64,000 bases of DNA from Austwickia chelonae (GCF_003391095.1 NZ_CP031447.1:2604001-2668000); one strand, 5' to 3'. Positions 44,395-53,989 are shown, counted from the stretch's first letter. Numbers and translations: made by a program. Notes: generated by a model not told the origin, from the letters alone.

Positions 44395-45879
44395 TCAGCG
44401 CGTCATGTTGAGGAGCGACTCGATCGTCGCGTCCACCGCGGTGATGAACTTGGCTGCAGCTTGGAACGAGTGCTGATATTTCATCAGGTTGGTCATCTCT
44501 TCGTTGAGACTGACCCCGGAGACCGCGTCACGGGCGTCGTCGGCGGTCTTGGCGACATTGGCCGCTGCGGTCTGATTGCGGTAGATGCTGGCCGCTTCGA
44601 CCCCGAGGGTGACCACCAGACCTCGCAATTTGTCGTCGGCCCCGTTGGGCATGCTCATCTTGGTGGACATCGTCTTGGCGTTGTCACCGTTGAAGGCACC
44701 GGTTGCCGGGTCGGCGGTGGACAGGGCGAGATCGTTGGGTCCGCCCGCGAAGGAGATCTTCGAGGCGGCACGGGCACCGGTGGGCAGGCTGTTCCCGGTG
44801 GTGGCGTCGACGAAGAGCTTGGGGGCTGCAGCGTCCTGTTTCACACCGGTCACCGTGTAGTTGTCGGCCTGGGTGTCGTTGACCGTCTTGGCGATGGTGG
44901 TCGCGATGTCGTCGAGTTTGTCCAGGTACTTCGGCAACGTCTCGTTGAGGGCGGTGCGCTGCGCCGTCATGGTGCTGCGGCTCCCGGCCGGCATGGCGGT
45001 GCCGGCGGGTACGCCACTGGGCAGGGAGGCGGTGATGTCCTCACCGTTGTCGTAGAACTTGTCCCAGACGACGTCGATCTTGTCCGGAGCGGTCGTCCGG
45101 AAGGCGACCGCGTCCCCGGCACCGGTGCTCTTCAGCGTCCAGTTCTTGTTGCCGTCGACCAGGTACTGTCCGCCGAGTTTGACGTTGACGACACCGTCCT
45201 CGGCTCTCTCGGAGACGGCGCCGGTCAGTGTCGTCACCTTCTCCACCAGGAGGTCACGCTGGTCGGCGAGTTCGTTGGCCGGAAGCCCGTTGATCACGTT
45301 GTTGCGGATCGCGCGGTTGAGTTTGGCGATATCGGCGGCAGCCTTGTTGACGTCGGTGATGTTGGCGTCGAACTGGGTGCGAGTGTCATTCCACTGCACC
45401 TCGAGGGTGCCGGCCTGACGGTTGAGCTCGTCGGCGACGGCCTTGCCTCGCTCGACGACGACATTGCGGGGCGCTTCGGACTTGAGGTCGCTGCCTGCAG
45501 TCGACCAGGATCCCCAGAATTCGGCCATCCGCTGCTTCAGGCCGGTGTTGCTGGGCTCGGAGATGGTCCGCTCGATGGCCTCGTAGGTCTTCTGCGTCTC
45601 GTTGAGGTCGCCGAGAGTCTGGTGGGCAGTACGGGCGCGTGCTTCAAGGAATTCGTCCCGCATCCGGGAAACCCCGGTGACCTGGACCCCGCCACCGGTC
45701 TGGTCGTACTTCGCCCAGATGGCCGGGACGGTGGGGCCACCGACGGCGACCTGATCGACGCGCTGCCGCGAGTAGCCGGGAGTAGCAGAGTTCGCAATGT
45801 TCTGGCCCGTGATATCCAGGCCACGCTGCGCGGCGAAGATGGCACGCGCACCAAGGTTCAGGCTTCCGAAAGATGACAT
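44395..45879 (-). CDS. flgK: Flagellar hook-associated protein FlgK
   Basis: 494 residues. N-terminal GLDITGQNIANSATPGYSRQ block of hook-associated proteins and C-terminal SLNEEMTNLMKYQHSFQAAAKF helix. First junction protein above the hook. First gene of the flgK-flgL unit, read from the promoter at 45967-45993. Confidence 0.96.
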   Translation of the reverse strand: MSSFGSLNLGARAIFAAQRGLDITGQNIANSATPGYSRQRVDQVAVGGPTVPAIWAKYDQTGGGVQVTGVSRMRDEFLEARARTAHQTLGDLNETQKTYEAIERTISEPSNTGLKQRMAEFWGSWSTAGSDLKSEAPRNVVVERGKAVADELNRQAGTLEVQWNDTRTQFDANITDVNKAAADIAKLNRAIRNNVINGLPANELADQRDLLVEKVTTLTGAVSERAEDGVVNVKLGGQYLVDGNKNWTLKSTGAGDAVAFRTTAPDKIDVVWDKFYDNGEDITASLPSGVPAGTAMPAGSRSTMTAQRTALNETLPKYLDKLDDIATTIAKTVNDTQADNYTVTGVKQDAAAPKLFVDATTGNSLPTGARAASKISFAGGPNDLALSTADPATGAFNGDNAKTMSTKMSMPNGADDKLRGLVVTLGVEAASIYRNQTAAANVAKTADDARDAVSGVSLNEEMTNLMKYQHSFQAAAKFITAVDATIESLLNMTR

Positions 45880-45966
45880 CTGGGGTGGTTCACCTCATCC
45901 GTGAGGGCGGCAGGGCCGCATCGTGCTGTCCTGGGCCGGCCAGGAAGCTCCTGGACAGCTGTTCTC

Positions 45967-45993
45967 CTATCGGCCAGTTCATGGCCTTCTTGA
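45967..45993 (-). promoter_or_regulatory. FliA/sigma28-type promoter for flgK-flgL
   Basis: TCAAG, 14 bp, GCCGATAG between the fliS-linked small gene and flgK. Expected start near 45959, leader about 80 nt. Confidence 0.65.
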
Positions 45994-46004
45994 CGAGATA
46001 ACGA

Positions 46005-46301
46005 TCAGACCGCCCGATCTAGGTAGAGCGCTTGCGCCCCTGCATGTTTGGTCTCACGTCTCTCGAAACGCAGGTCTGCATCCGTGGCCACGAGCTGGTA
46101 CTGGACGAAGGTCGCGAGGAGCCCTGTCCGTTGGATCAGATTCGTGACACGCCCCGCCAAGTCAGTAGGCAACTCCCCCAGGTCGCCCGGCTCGATGAAG
46201 GCCGGTACCTCGGTCACATTCCCGGTGCGCAAGGCTTCCTCCTGTGCATCGAGGTCGTCCTCCATCGCCTTGAGCGCCGACTCCCAAGCCTGTCGAGACA
46301 T
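46005..46301 (-). CDS. Small FliT-like flagellar protein
   Basis: 98 residues, mostly helical and acidic at the N-terminus (ALKAMEDDLDAQEEAL), one base after fliS. In many flagellar operons the gene after fliD-fliS encodes FliT, the FliD chaperone; position and helical character agree, but no diagnostic motif is seen. Could also be an unrelated small motility protein. Confidence 0.55.
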   Translation of the reverse strand: MSRQAWESALKAMEDDLDAQEEALRTGNVTEVPAFIEPGDLGELPTDLAGRVTNLIQRTGLLATFVQYQLVATDADLRFERRETKHAGAQALYLDRAV

Positions 46302-46302
46302 G

Positions 46303-46680
46303 TCAGTTCACCTGCTTGGCAGCCTGATGCCAGGCGTCTCGGAGAGGTTCGACGATCTCGCGCACACCGTGGATACGGGCGGAGTCCTTATGCACATTGG
46401 CTTGGAAGAGTTCTTGGAGGCAGAACTCATAGATCGCGAGTAGTTGGTCGCCGCCTTCCCAGGCTTTGACATCAAGTGTCGTTGCCAGCTCGGTGATGAT
46501 CTCCTGAGCATGGACGAGGTTGTTATGGGTTCCTGCGACATCCTTGGCGACCGCGGCCTTCTCCGCATTCAGTAGATCCTTGCTGAGCCGGTCGTACAGC
46601 ATCAGCAGGAGCTGCGCTGGAGAAGCAGTGCTCACCGTGTTCTGTGCATACCGATTACGAAGGTGGGCCGCGGTCGTCAT
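46303..46680 (-). CDS. fliS: Flagellin chaperone FliS
   Basis: 125 residues from the ATG at 46678-46680 with AAAAGGAG upstream. Shows RYAQNTVSTASPAQLLLMLYDRL, here cited as the N-terminal FliS motif, and four helices. Binds the flagellin C-terminus before export. 11 bp after fliD. Confidence 0.95.
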   Translation of the reverse strand: MTTAAHLRNRYAQNTVSTASPAQLLLMLYDRLSKDLLNAEKAAVAKDVAGTHNNLVHAQEIITELATTLDVKAWEGGDQLLAIYEFCLQELFQANVHKDSARIHGVREIVEPLRDAWHQAAKQVN

Positions 46681-46691
46681 GGAGTCTCCTT

Positions 46692-48038
46692 TTACTTGCC
46701 CGACGACGAGAGTGAGGCCAGCTGTCCGCTGAGCCACTGCCCCTGGGACTGCATCTTGGAGAGCAGCGTCTCGAGAGCGGTGAACTGCCTCGACAACGTC
46801 GACTGGCGCAGCGTCATCCGGTCGTTGAAGTCGGCGATCTGTTTGGTGTAGTCCTTCAGGAGCGCCTGCTCCCCCTGGATCCGCACCGTCAACAACCCAT
46901 CGGCCGAGTTGGTGACCTGCTTACCGAGATCAGCCACCTTGGTGGCCGTGTCGGTGAAGGCCTTCTCGACCACCTTCGGGTCCTTGGTGTACGCCGCTTC
47001 GAACTTGGCCTTGTCGAAGGCCAGGGTGCCGTCCTTCTGGATCTGCAGTCCTGCGTCGGCCAAGGCGCCGGAGTTCGCCCCGGAGAAGAGGGCCTGCAGC
47101 TTGTACTGCACGTCCCTGACGACGGACTCACCGTTGAGCGATCCCGAGGTCTTCTTGTCCGGGTCGTACTTGGTGTTGTCCTTCATGGACTTCAACGCGG
47201 CATTGGTCGCGTCGACGAAGCCCTTGACCTTGTCCGAGATGGCTGTGGTGTCGGATTTGACGTCGATGGTGACCGGGGTGGTCGACACCGAGGCCGCGGT
47301 GACGGTCACTCCGGGGACGACGTCCTTGAAGGTGTTGCTGGGTGAGCTGAGGGCGAAACCGTTGGCCCCGCCGAGTTGGATCTTGGCGTCCTGGCCGGTG
47401 GTCACATTGGCAAAAGTGCCCAGCGGGGTCCCGGAGGACACCTGTACGTCGGTGCCGGCACCGGTGGTGGACGAACTGATCTGGAGCCCGTAGTTGCCCG
47501 GGGACACCTGGACCATGTTGGCTGTGACGCCCATGCCCGATTTGTTGATCGAGTCGACGACATCGGCCAGTGACTGTCCGGCAGTCACCGAGAACGACTT
47601 GGTGGTCGGGTTCGCCGCCCCTGCCCCCGCGGTGAGGTCGAAGGTGAAATCTGATCCGAAGGTCGCCGTTGAGGCAAAAGTGGCGTCCGATTTCACCGAT
47701 CCGGCCTGGGCCAGCTGATCCACGGTGAACGACAGCGAGGTCGGCTTCGCCGTGGACCCGGTGACGGCAGTGGCCACGTCTTTGTTACTGGTTGTGGCTG
47801 AGGTCGACTGCCAGGCCGAAGCCCCACCGAGAAGCGTGTCGGGGATCAGTCCTTTGGCCGAGTCCCCCATCGTCTTGAAGAGGCCGTTGAGATTCTGCAA
47901 TGTCGAGACGAGTTTGGTGCTCGTGCTCTGCGCAGTGACGTACCGGTCGCCGGCCAACCGTTCGGCCGACATCAGCTTGGCGACGATGCTTGCCGAGTCG
48001 AACCCGGTCAAGCCACTGACCTGCATACCACCTGCCAT
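46692..48038 (-). CDS. fliD: Flagellar filament cap protein FliD
   Basis: 448 residues. N-terminal FDSASIVAKLM segment, middle beta domains, and C-terminal coiled coil (about 395-440) with the final LSSSGK. Caps the filament and guides flagellin folding. AGGAGG stands upstream of the ATG. No own FliA-type promoter was found, so it may rely on read-through from flagellin 1. Confidence 0.95.
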   Translation of the reverse strand: MAGGMQVSGLTGFDSASIVAKLMSAERLAGDRYVTAQSTSTKLVSTLQNLNGLFKTMGDSAKGLIPDTLLGGASAWQSTSATTSNKDVATAVTGSTAKPTSLSFTVDQLAQAGSVKSDATFASTATFGSDFTFDLTAGAGAANPTTKSFSVTAGQSLADVVDSINKSGMGVTANMVQVSPGNYGLQISSSTTGAGTDVQVSSGTPLGTFANVTTGQDAKIQLGGANGFALSSPSNTFKDVVPGVTVTAASVSTTPVTIDVKSDTTAISDKVKGFVDATNAALKSMKDNTKYDPDKKTSGSLNGESVVRDVQYKLQALFSGANSGALADAGLQIQKDGTLAFDKAKFEAAYTKDPKVVEKAFTDTATKVADLGKQVTNSADGLLTVRIQGEQALLKDYTKQIADFNDRMTLRQSTLSRQFTALETLLSKMQSQGQWLSGQLASLSSSGK

Positions 48039-48074
48039 GGTCTTCCCTCCTGTTCTGGTGGTGAGTGACGCAGA

Positions 48075-48120
48075 AACCAGAACGGGGGCGCGGGCGTGAT
48101 GCCCGCGCCCCCTACTGGTT
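48075..48120 (-). terminator. Terminator hairpin after flagellin copy 1
   Basis: Arms AACCAG...GGGGGCGCGGGC and GCCCGCGCCCCC...CTGGTT around GTGAT, with one internal mismatch region. Only a short T-run, so leaky read-through to fliD is possible. Confidence 0.65.
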
Positions 48121-48994
48121 GATCACTGCGTGTCGGATCAGCCCAGGAGCTTGAGGACCGACTGCGGGGCCTGGTTGGCCTGTGCCAGCATCGAGATACC
48201 GGCTTGCTGCAGGATCTGGTTGCGGCTGAACTGCGTCATTTCCTTGGCCATGTCGGCGTCACGGATCCGGGACTCGGACGCGGCCAGGTTCTCCGAGGAC
48301 ACACCCAAGCTCTTGATCGCGTGGTCCAGACGGTTCTGGACGGCACCGAGGCTGGAGCGAGTGGTGGCCACAGCATCGATGGCTTTGTCGATCGCATCGA
48401 TCGCCGCACCTGCAGTGGTCATCGACAGAGCGTTAATCGTGAGTGTCGCACTGGTCAGTGCTGAGGTGCCGAAGGTCATGGTGTCCGAGGAGTTCGCCCC
48501 GACCTGCAGGGTGAACGCCGCCGTGGTGAAGACATCCAGACCGTTGAACTTCGTCCGCTTACCGATCGCATCGATCTCGGAGTTCAGCGCGGTGACCTCG
48601 GACTGGATCTGAGAAAGGTTCGTGGTCGAGTTGGTGCCATTGGCCGACTGGACCGCCAGCGTACGCATACGCTGCAGCATCGAGTGCACCTCGTCGAGGG
48701 CACCTTCTGCCGTCTGCACCAGGCTGATACCGTCCTGGGCATTGCGGGCGGCCTGGTTGAGACCGCTGACCTGGCCACGCAGTTTCTCGGAGATCGCGAG
48801 ACCAGCGGCGTCGTCAGCAGCCCGGTTGATACGCAGACCAGAGGACAAACGCTCCAGGCTCGTCTGCGTCGCACCCTGGGTGTTGGACAGGTTGCGGTAG
48901 CTGTTGAGCGCAGCGATGTTGGTGTTGATCTGCAGACCCATGGTGTTCTCCTTCGTGGATACGGGGTCCTGCCGCGCCTTCCCTGGCCCGACAG
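48108..48994 (-). repeat. 887-bp inverted repeat arm 1 (flagellin copy 1)
   Basis: Contains the whole flagellin gene plus about 53 bp upstream and 30 bp downstream. Matches 53990-54876 in inverted orientation, same length and no gaps; differences by eye are scattered silent changes mainly in the 5' half. Confidence 0.85.
48138..48941 (-). CDS. fliC: Flagellin (copy 1)
   Basis: 267 residues from the ATG at 48939-48941 with GAAGGAG upstream. Only the conserved D0/D1 cores are present: N-terminal MGLQINTNIAALNSYRNL and LSSGLRINRAADDAAG, C-terminal SRIRDADMAKEM and LAQANQAPQSVLKLLG, joined by a very short middle, so the filament surface is minimal. The Ser/Thr-rich central part (about 135-175) could carry glycans. 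Same protein sequence as copy 2. Confidence 0.97.
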   Translation of the reverse strand: MGLQINTNIAALNSYRNLSNTQGATQTSLERLSSGLRINRAADDAAGLAISEKLRGQVSGLNQAARNAQDGISLVQTAEGALDEVHSMLQRMRTLAVQSANGTNSTTNLSQIQSEVTALNSEIDAIGKRTKFNGLDVFTTAAFTLQVGANSSDTMTFGTSALTSATLTINALSMTTAGAAIDAIDKAIDAVATTRSSLGAVQNRLDHAIKSLGVSSENLAASESRIRDADMAKEMTQFSRNQILQQAGISMLAQANQAPQSVLKLLG

Positions 48995-49041
48995 ATGGTG
49001 AGAGTTCAGGGCGTCCAACCCCTAGTTCCTCACTGCCCTTC

Positions 49042-49068
49042 TTTTCGTCCTCTGCGGGGAGGAGCTGA
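49042..49068 (-). promoter_or_regulatory. Candidate FliA/sigma28-type promoter for flagellin copy 1
   Basis: TCAGC, 14 bp, GACGAAAA. The -10 has two departures from GCCGAT-type boxes; the same TCAGC and spacing stand before flagellin copy 2. Confidence 0.4.
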
Positions 49069-49089
49069 GCTTTTTCCGGCTGGACCCGG

Positions 49090-50400
49090 TCAGGTTGTTC
49101 TCCCGGTGGGGGTGGCATTCGCCGGTCGGCCCCAGTGGCTCCGGTATTCCTGTGCGACCAACCGTCCGCTCTCACTGTGGTTGGCGAAGGCTGCTTCCAC
49201 ATCTGCGTCGTAGTCCTGGCTGGCTTGAGCCAGGAGAACAGCCAGCTGGGAGGCCTCCTTCTTCCCCCAGAGCGCGATCATCAGCCCGGCGACGACATGT
49301 GCGCCGCCGTGGCGTGTGGCCAGCGCCAAACCCGCAGAAAGCGCTTCTTCGGTGTGTCCTTGCCGAGCAGCCAGCTCCATACGGAGCAGCAGGACCTCTC
49401 GCCAAGGCGCCATATACCCCTGAGGGGTGGTCGGACGATCGACACTTCGAATGATCTCCAGGGCCTCTGCGAATTCCTGTTTGGCATGGAGCGCTCGTCC
49501 GCGTAGCCATCTGACATGGCTGTTTTCTTCCGCGCCTGTTTCGATGGCCTTCAGGAACCCCAAGGCTTCGTCCGGGTGATCATCCATCAGCTGGAATTCA
49601 GCCAATCGACAAGCCGCTTCGGCACGTACTGCGCTGTGTGCCTGCAAGGTGAGCACTTCCTCGAGGTCTGCTTCAGCCTCGGCCCGCCGACCGAGCCCGG
49701 CATGAGTCCTGCCTCGGTCCAACAATGCGGTGGACAATTCCTCGTCAGTGGGCTGACCTGCACGGAGACGTTCGACGTAGTTCTCTGCCAACGCGAGATT
49801 ACGGTGCAGTTTCCCCTCGATCGTCTCCGAGGTATACCCATGGTGGACGAGGTGGATGATCCGCTCAGGAAGGGTGAAGGGTTGGAGCGGGCACCCGTCC
49901 TCGACCCGCATCGGACGTTCATGCACCCGCCCCACGAAGGTGGCGGCTTTGTTCCTCAGGATCCTCAAGGCACGAGCCTGCACCGCACCTCCGGGATCAT
50001 CGGCCATCTTGTTGATGAGCCAGCCGGCTTCCAGCCGAGGTGCTTGAGCAGTCATCCGCAGCACGACTGCGAGTCGTTCGATGTCGACCACAAGTCGTTC
50101 ATCGGCATCGATCCACAGGACCCAGATGGCAGAGGTCATCGCCAAGGACTCGTTACGAGCCCGGGAGAAATCATCGTCCCAATAGCCCTCCCGGACGATC
50201 GCGCCTTCGGCTCTGGCAAGTTCGACGGTTCGGTCGGTGGAGCCAGTGTCGTAGACACAGATCCGACCCAACAGCGGCCGCAGTGCCTTGACCGACCGAA
50301 GACAGTCTGCGATGTGGGCTTCCTCATTTTTGACGATCATCGCCACATCGATCAACGACTGACCTGAAGATTTCTGATGTCCCTTCCGTCGTCGTTTCAC
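49090..50400 (-). CDS. GT2-family glycosyltransferase with TPR-like C-terminus
   Basis: 436 residues from the GTG at 50398-50400, with AAGGAGGAG upstream and a GTGA overlap with the previous gene. GT-A core at about 20-240: MIVKNEEAHI, DTGSTDRT, WDDDFSRARNE and the metal-binding WIDADERL. Residues about 250-420 are helical repeats of the TPR kind. Third gene of a unit read from 52556-52582, inside the flagellin inverted repeat. Likely transfers sugar to flagellin or extends the glycan. Confidence 0.85.
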   Translation of the reverse strand: MKRRRKGHQKSSGQSLIDVAMIVKNEEAHIADCLRSVKALRPLLGRICVYDTGSTDRTVELARAEGAIVREGYWDDDFSRARNESLAMTSAIWVLWIDADERLVVDIERLAVVLRMTAQAPRLEAGWLINKMADDPGGAVQARALRILRNKAATFVGRVHERPMRVEDGCPLQPFTLPERIIHLVHHGYTSETIEGKLHRNLALAENYVERLRAGQPTDEELSTALLDRGRTHAGLGRRAEAEADLEEVLTLQAHSAVRAEAACRLAEFQLMDDHPDEALGFLKAIETGAEENSHVRWLRGRALHAKQEFAEALEIIRSVDRPTTPQGYMAPWREVLLLRMELAARQGHTEEALSAGLALATRHGGAHVVAGLMIALWGKKEASQLAVLLAQASQDYDADVEAAFANHSESGRLVAQEYRSHWGRPANATPTGRTT

Positions 50401-51611
50401 GTCGGGATCTCCTCCTTGTCGAGAACACCACGGATCTGTGCTCGCACATCGGCCAAGACGTGCGGGCCCAGGCTGCTCAGTAACTGCCACAATGCGCCGC
50501 GGTCTCGGTCGCCCCAGAGTTCCACCAGCGGCAGAGCAAGACCTGGGACTCCTTTTTGCACACGAGTTAGGCAAACAGCAAGGGCTTCTTCGCTCCGGTC
50601 AGCTGCAACCAGAGCAAGCACAAGGTCACCCGTCAGTTGAGTCGCGCCCACGACGACACCGGTCGCATCTGTCGGCGTGCTCAGCTTCTGTAGCAAGGCA
50701 GCGGCTTGAAGGTGACGTCCAGCTTGGTGGTGTGCTCGCGCAATGAGCCAGTCACAATATTCGGGGTCGGAGCCCTGTCCCCGCAGAAGCTCGGCCAGGT
50801 GGAGCGCCATGTCTGTGGCGTCCAGGCTTAGCAGTGCAAGAGTAATCAACTCTCCTGCATGACGTTCACGGGAAGTAGCGCCTAGCCGCCAGATCGGAGT
50901 CAGTACTTCGATGGCCTCGGCATAACGGAGGCCGATCAGATAGGACTTGGCCAGGTTGATACGGCGCCGATCCATCTCGGCGATTTCCTCGCCAGGTGGG
51001 GCCTGTTCGAGTTCCTTGAGGGCAATCTCAATATTCCGGGTTGACTTCGCCACACAGGAATCGACGTCAGCATAACCTTCATGGCGCAGGAGGACAATTT
51101 CCATAGGTAGAAGAGCCGTCTCTTCCCGATATCCATGATCGAGATGAACCGGCTTTTCATGCAAACCGCCAGCAAAACTATAACAGCCCCGGCGAAAAAG
51201 TCGAGGAAGTCTCTGGATGCCCAACTCAGCCCCATTCGGCCCCCTGTTCACCAGATGCACGCCATACAAGGAGACCCTCTTCGAAGTCTCCTTCAGCACC
51301 TGGGCCAACCTGGTCGCATCAACCTGAAGTCGCTCATCAGCATCGATCCATAACACCCATTCGGTACTGGCCATTGCCAGGGACTCGTTTCGGGCACGCG
51401 CAAAATCATCATCCCAATGCCCTTGCTGTACATGACACCCGAACTGCTGAGCGATCGCCACGGTGGCATCGGAAGAACCAGTGTCATAAATGCAGACCTC
51501 TTTTAGGATCTCCCGTATAGCAGTCAGCGATTCCAAACACGCAGGAAGACGCTCCTCCTCATCCTTCACGATCAGAATCGCAGCGAGAGACGGGTCGCTT
51601 CCGTAATTCAT
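50397..51611 (-). CDS. GT2-family glycosyltransferase with helical C-terminus
   Basis: 404 residues from the ATG at 51609-51611 (ATGA overlap with the upstream gene). Motifs: LIVKDEEERLPAC, DTGSSDAT, WDDDFARARNE and WIDADERL; C-terminal half helical. A diverged paralogue of the downstream gene, sharing the same plan. Middle gene of the three-gene unit. Confidence 0.85.
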   Translation of the reverse strand: MNYGSDPSLAAILIVKDEEERLPACLESLTAIREILKEVCIYDTGSSDATVAIAQQFGCHVQQGHWDDDFARARNESLAMASTEWVLWIDADERLQVDATRLAQVLKETSKRVSLYGVHLVNRGPNGAELGIQRLPRLFRRGCYSFAGGLHEKPVHLDHGYREETALLPMEIVLLRHEGYADVDSCVAKSTRNIEIALKELEQAPPGEEIAEMDRRRINLAKSYLIGLRYAEAIEVLTPIWRLGATSRERHAGELITLALLSLDATDMALHLAELLRGQGSDPEYCDWLIARAHHQAGRHLQAAALLQKLSTPTDATGVVVGATQLTGDLVLALVAADRSEEALAVCLTRVQKGVPGLALPLVELWGDRDRGALWQLLSSLGPHVLADVRAQIRGVLDKEEIPT

Positions 51612-52531
51612 CGCACCGACCCAGCGTTGACGTGCGCGGACAAGCGGTACGCTTCCACGATGCCATGCCGCAGCCATGCTGCGGCATCTCCAGCTCGCTC
51701 GATCCGCATCATCGACGCATTAATTGACCTACTGACCATTTCTGGATCCGCCAACAAGGATATGGTGCGGTCAACTATTTCCGCATAGGTCGCATGTAGG
51801 CAAGCCTCTCGCATTTGCAGATTATCCTCGGTCGTCAGATTCATCTCGCAAACGACAGGGACCGCATTAACCCACAAGTAAGCTAGCCGAGGCAGCTCCA
51901 GGATTTGCCCTTCGTGGAAATGCATATTCAGAACCAGTCGGCTACGCCGAATCCATTGGTCACGCTCATCCGCGTAGACCCCGAAAAGATGTTTGACGGT
52001 GAGGCCAGCCCTATGCAGTTCGTTCAGTACTGCTGCCCGACGTTCGTTGAGGGACCCGTAGAAAAGGACATCAATATCTGGATGGTCGCCTCGAAGATTT
52101 CGGCGGATCATCGGGTCACTGACCGCGGCAACATGTACGACCCTGGTTGCACCAGTCCGACGCCAAACGTCCTGATTCGTGAGCGAATAGTCCCAAATGA
52201 TGAATTCCCTCATCAAGGCGAGGAGTTCTTCGGTCATGAAGGCCAGATGCGTCCAGCCCAGGGGCTCCCAGTTGTAAAGGATGCTTTCGCGAGGCAGCGC
52301 AGCGAGTGCAGCACGATCATGAAGGTGGGGCGCCAAGACGATGGTCTGGCTCCCAGCAGAGCAGCATTCTGTTGTCGTCGAAACTCGAAGACCTAGTCGC
52401 CGTAGTCCACCGGTGATGGCCAGGATCAGCTCGTCGAAGGCATGGGCGTGCAGGTTACGCCGAGGATCGGGGACGACGAGGCGGATATCTCCGGGAATCG
52501 GAGCCACAGATGCCTCCAGAGTCGGTCTCAT
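51608..52531 (-). CDS. CgeB-like GT-B glycosyltransferase (paralogue of 56895)
   Basis: 307 residues. Pattern: ESILYNWEPLG, IIWDYSLTN, DVLFYGSLNERR, and a C-terminal RLVLNMHFHEG...LPRLAYLWVNAVPVVCE region as in GT-B donor-binding halves. The same blocks occur in the protein at 56895-57758. First gene of the unit, 25 bp after its promoter; no strong ribosome binding site. Confidence 0.75.
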   Translation of the reverse strand: MRPTLEASVAPIPGDIRLVVPDPRRNLHAHAFDELILAITGGLRRLGLRVSTTTECCSAGSQTIVLAPHLHDRAALAALPRESILYNWEPLGWTHLAFMTEELLALMREFIIWDYSLTNQDVWRRTGATRVVHVAAVSDPMIRRNLRGDHPDIDVLFYGSLNERRAAVLNELHRAGLTVKHLFGVYADERDQWIRRSRLVLNMHFHEGQILELPRLAYLWVNAVPVVCEMNLTTEDNLQMREACLHATYAEIVDRTISLLADPEMVSRSINASMMRIERAGDAAAWLRHGIVEAYRLSAHVNAGSVR

Positions 52532-52555
52532 CGCAATGGGCGGACGAACACCTGC

Positions 52556-52582
52556 CTATCGACACCTCGAAGTCGGTTCTGA
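52556..52582 (-). promoter_or_regulatory. FliA/sigma28-type promoter for the three-gene glycosyltransferase unit
   Basis: TCAGA, 14 bp, GTCGATAG. Expected start near 52548, leader about 17 nt. Divergent from the promoter at 52625. Confidence 0.6.
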
Positions 52583-52624
52583 CGCGAATCCGAGTCAGAG
52601 GGTATGCACTTCATGACCAATTCG

Positions 52625-52651
52625 TCAGATATCACAGGCAATGGCCGATTC
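52625..52651 (+). promoter_or_regulatory. FliA/sigma28-type promoter for the methyltransferase; decides its start
   Basis: TCAGA, 14 bp, GCCGATTC. It overlaps the first in-frame ATG (52641), so translation must begin downstream, at the GTG at 52689 with GAGGGAG before it. Confidence 0.55.
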
Positions 52652-52688
52652 GGACCTCATCTGTTCGGCCTATACGAGGGAGCATCCT

Positions 52689-53858
52689 GTGATCGTCTTC
52701 GGTGTCCGGCCCGAGGCGCAGACCGAGCCTGCCCGTCAATGCATCACCGTCGGAGAGCAGTCCTGCCTGGTAACAGTGGCGGACGAACCTATCAACCGCG
52801 CATGGAACGAGATCTCAACGGTTGCTGCTTCTCTCGATGATCTCGAAGCTGTGGTCTTCGTGCGGGAACAGATGGCTGACTGGGGTCCGTTCGAGGCTCA
52901 GCTCCGAGCCGGCTTGGCACAGGCCGCAGATGTCACCCGTCTGGTCGACAAAACTCCTCTCAGCTCTTCTTCCGAACCATCGGTCTTTGGGCTTGCACTC
53001 TCGATACGAGCCGCCTCCGAACTGAGAGTGGGCGAGGCCATGAGTTTCGATGCAGCTGTCCTAGATCTAGCAGAGAGCGCACAGACGCAGGGTTTACGAG
53101 TTAACACCTGGGCCTACCCTTCGACTTCCGCGGAACCGCCGATGAGCGATTCAGATAGGGCCTCTGGGACTAGAGCCGGCGGGCAGAGCACGGACGACGG
53201 GTACTACGGTTTCGAACGCCCAGAGATCGTTTCCCTGATCCCGACCACTGCACGCAGAGTGCTGGATGTCGGCTGCGCAGGAGGGGCATTGGGGGCAGCT
53301 GTTAAACGCCACATCCCGGCAGTCGAGGTCACCGGCTTGGAGTATGTGCCCGAGGTGGTTCAAGAGGCTGCAAGACGGCTCGACGCCGCTTATCAGGTCG
53401 ACCTGAACTCGCTGTCCGAGCTTCCCATCGAACATGGCTATTTCGACGTCATGATCTTCGGAGATGTCTTGGAGCATCTCCTCGACCCCGAAGAGACCCT
53501 GCGCAGGTTGCTGCCCTACCTGGGCGAGAACGGGATCGTGGTGGCATCGATCCCCAACACAGTTCATTGGTCGGTCATGATTCCCGCACTCGTCCAGGAT
53601 CGATGGGAATACACGGATGCAGGCTTGCTCGATCGCACCCACGTGCATCTTTTCACCCTCCAGGAGGCGCTGCGGATGTTCGCAACCGTTGGGCTCACCG
53701 AGGTCGTGCAACGTGGCGCGAATGTGATTCCTCCGCCTGAGCCCCAGTTGACGGAACCCCTGGTGAAATGCGTCCGAGCTTATGGGTCTACCGAGAGCGA
53801 TCCCGGGGCACGTTTCAACGTCTACCAGTACATCCTGGTGATCCGCCGTCCTCGATGA
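52689..53858 (+). CDS. SAM-dependent methyltransferase with unknown N-terminal domain
   Basis: 389 residues from the GTG at 52689. Residues about 1-145 are an alpha/beta domain without a known motif; residues about 175-330 form a class I methyltransferase with RVLDVGCAGGALG as motif I and FGDVLEHL further on, then SIPNTVHW. Of the Methyltransf_23 type often seen in glycan clusters. Between divergent glycosyltransferases and flagellin 2, so flagellin glycan methylation is the likely role. Confidence 0.8.
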   Translation: MIVFGVRPEAQTEPARQCITVGEQSCLVTVADEPINRAWNEISTVAASLDDLEAVVFVREQMADWGPFEAQLRAGLAQAADVTRLVDKTPLSSSSEPSVFGLALSIRAASELRVGEAMSFDAAVLDLAESAQTQGLRVNTWAYPSTSAEPPMSDSDRASGTRAGGQSTDDGYYGFERPEIVSLIPTTARRVLDVGCAGGALGAAVKRHIPAVEVTGLEYVPEVVQEAARRLDAAYQVDLNSLSELPIEHGYFDVMIFGDVLEHLLDPEETLRRLLPYLGENGIVVASIPNTVHWSVMIPALVQDRWEYTDAGLLDRTHVHLFTLQEALRMFATVGLTEVVQRGANVIPPPEPQLTEPLVKCVRAYGSTESDPGARFNVYQYILVIRRPR

Positions 53859-53922
53859 CATATCCCCAGCTCAGCGAGAATCCTTGTTACTCAATGAGAT
53901 ACGTATGAAACTGCTGTTTGGC

Positions 53923-53949
53923 TCAGCTTCAAGCGGCCCTGGACGATGA
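53923..53949 (+). promoter_or_regulatory. FliA/sigma28-type promoter for flagellin copy 2
   Basis: TCAGC, 14 bp, GACGATGA. Expected start near 53957, leader about 86 nt. Just outside the inverted repeat, so the two flagellin genes have separate promoters. Confidence 0.5.
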
Positions 53950-53989
53950 GAAATTCGGTGAGCACTGCGCAACAGTTTTCACCAGCTCG

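Noticed and set aside
48130-48612. 160-codon plus-strand frame, repeated at 54372-54854 on the minus strand
   Set aside because: Antisense to the flagellin genes; it recurs only because the flagellin DNA is duplicated.
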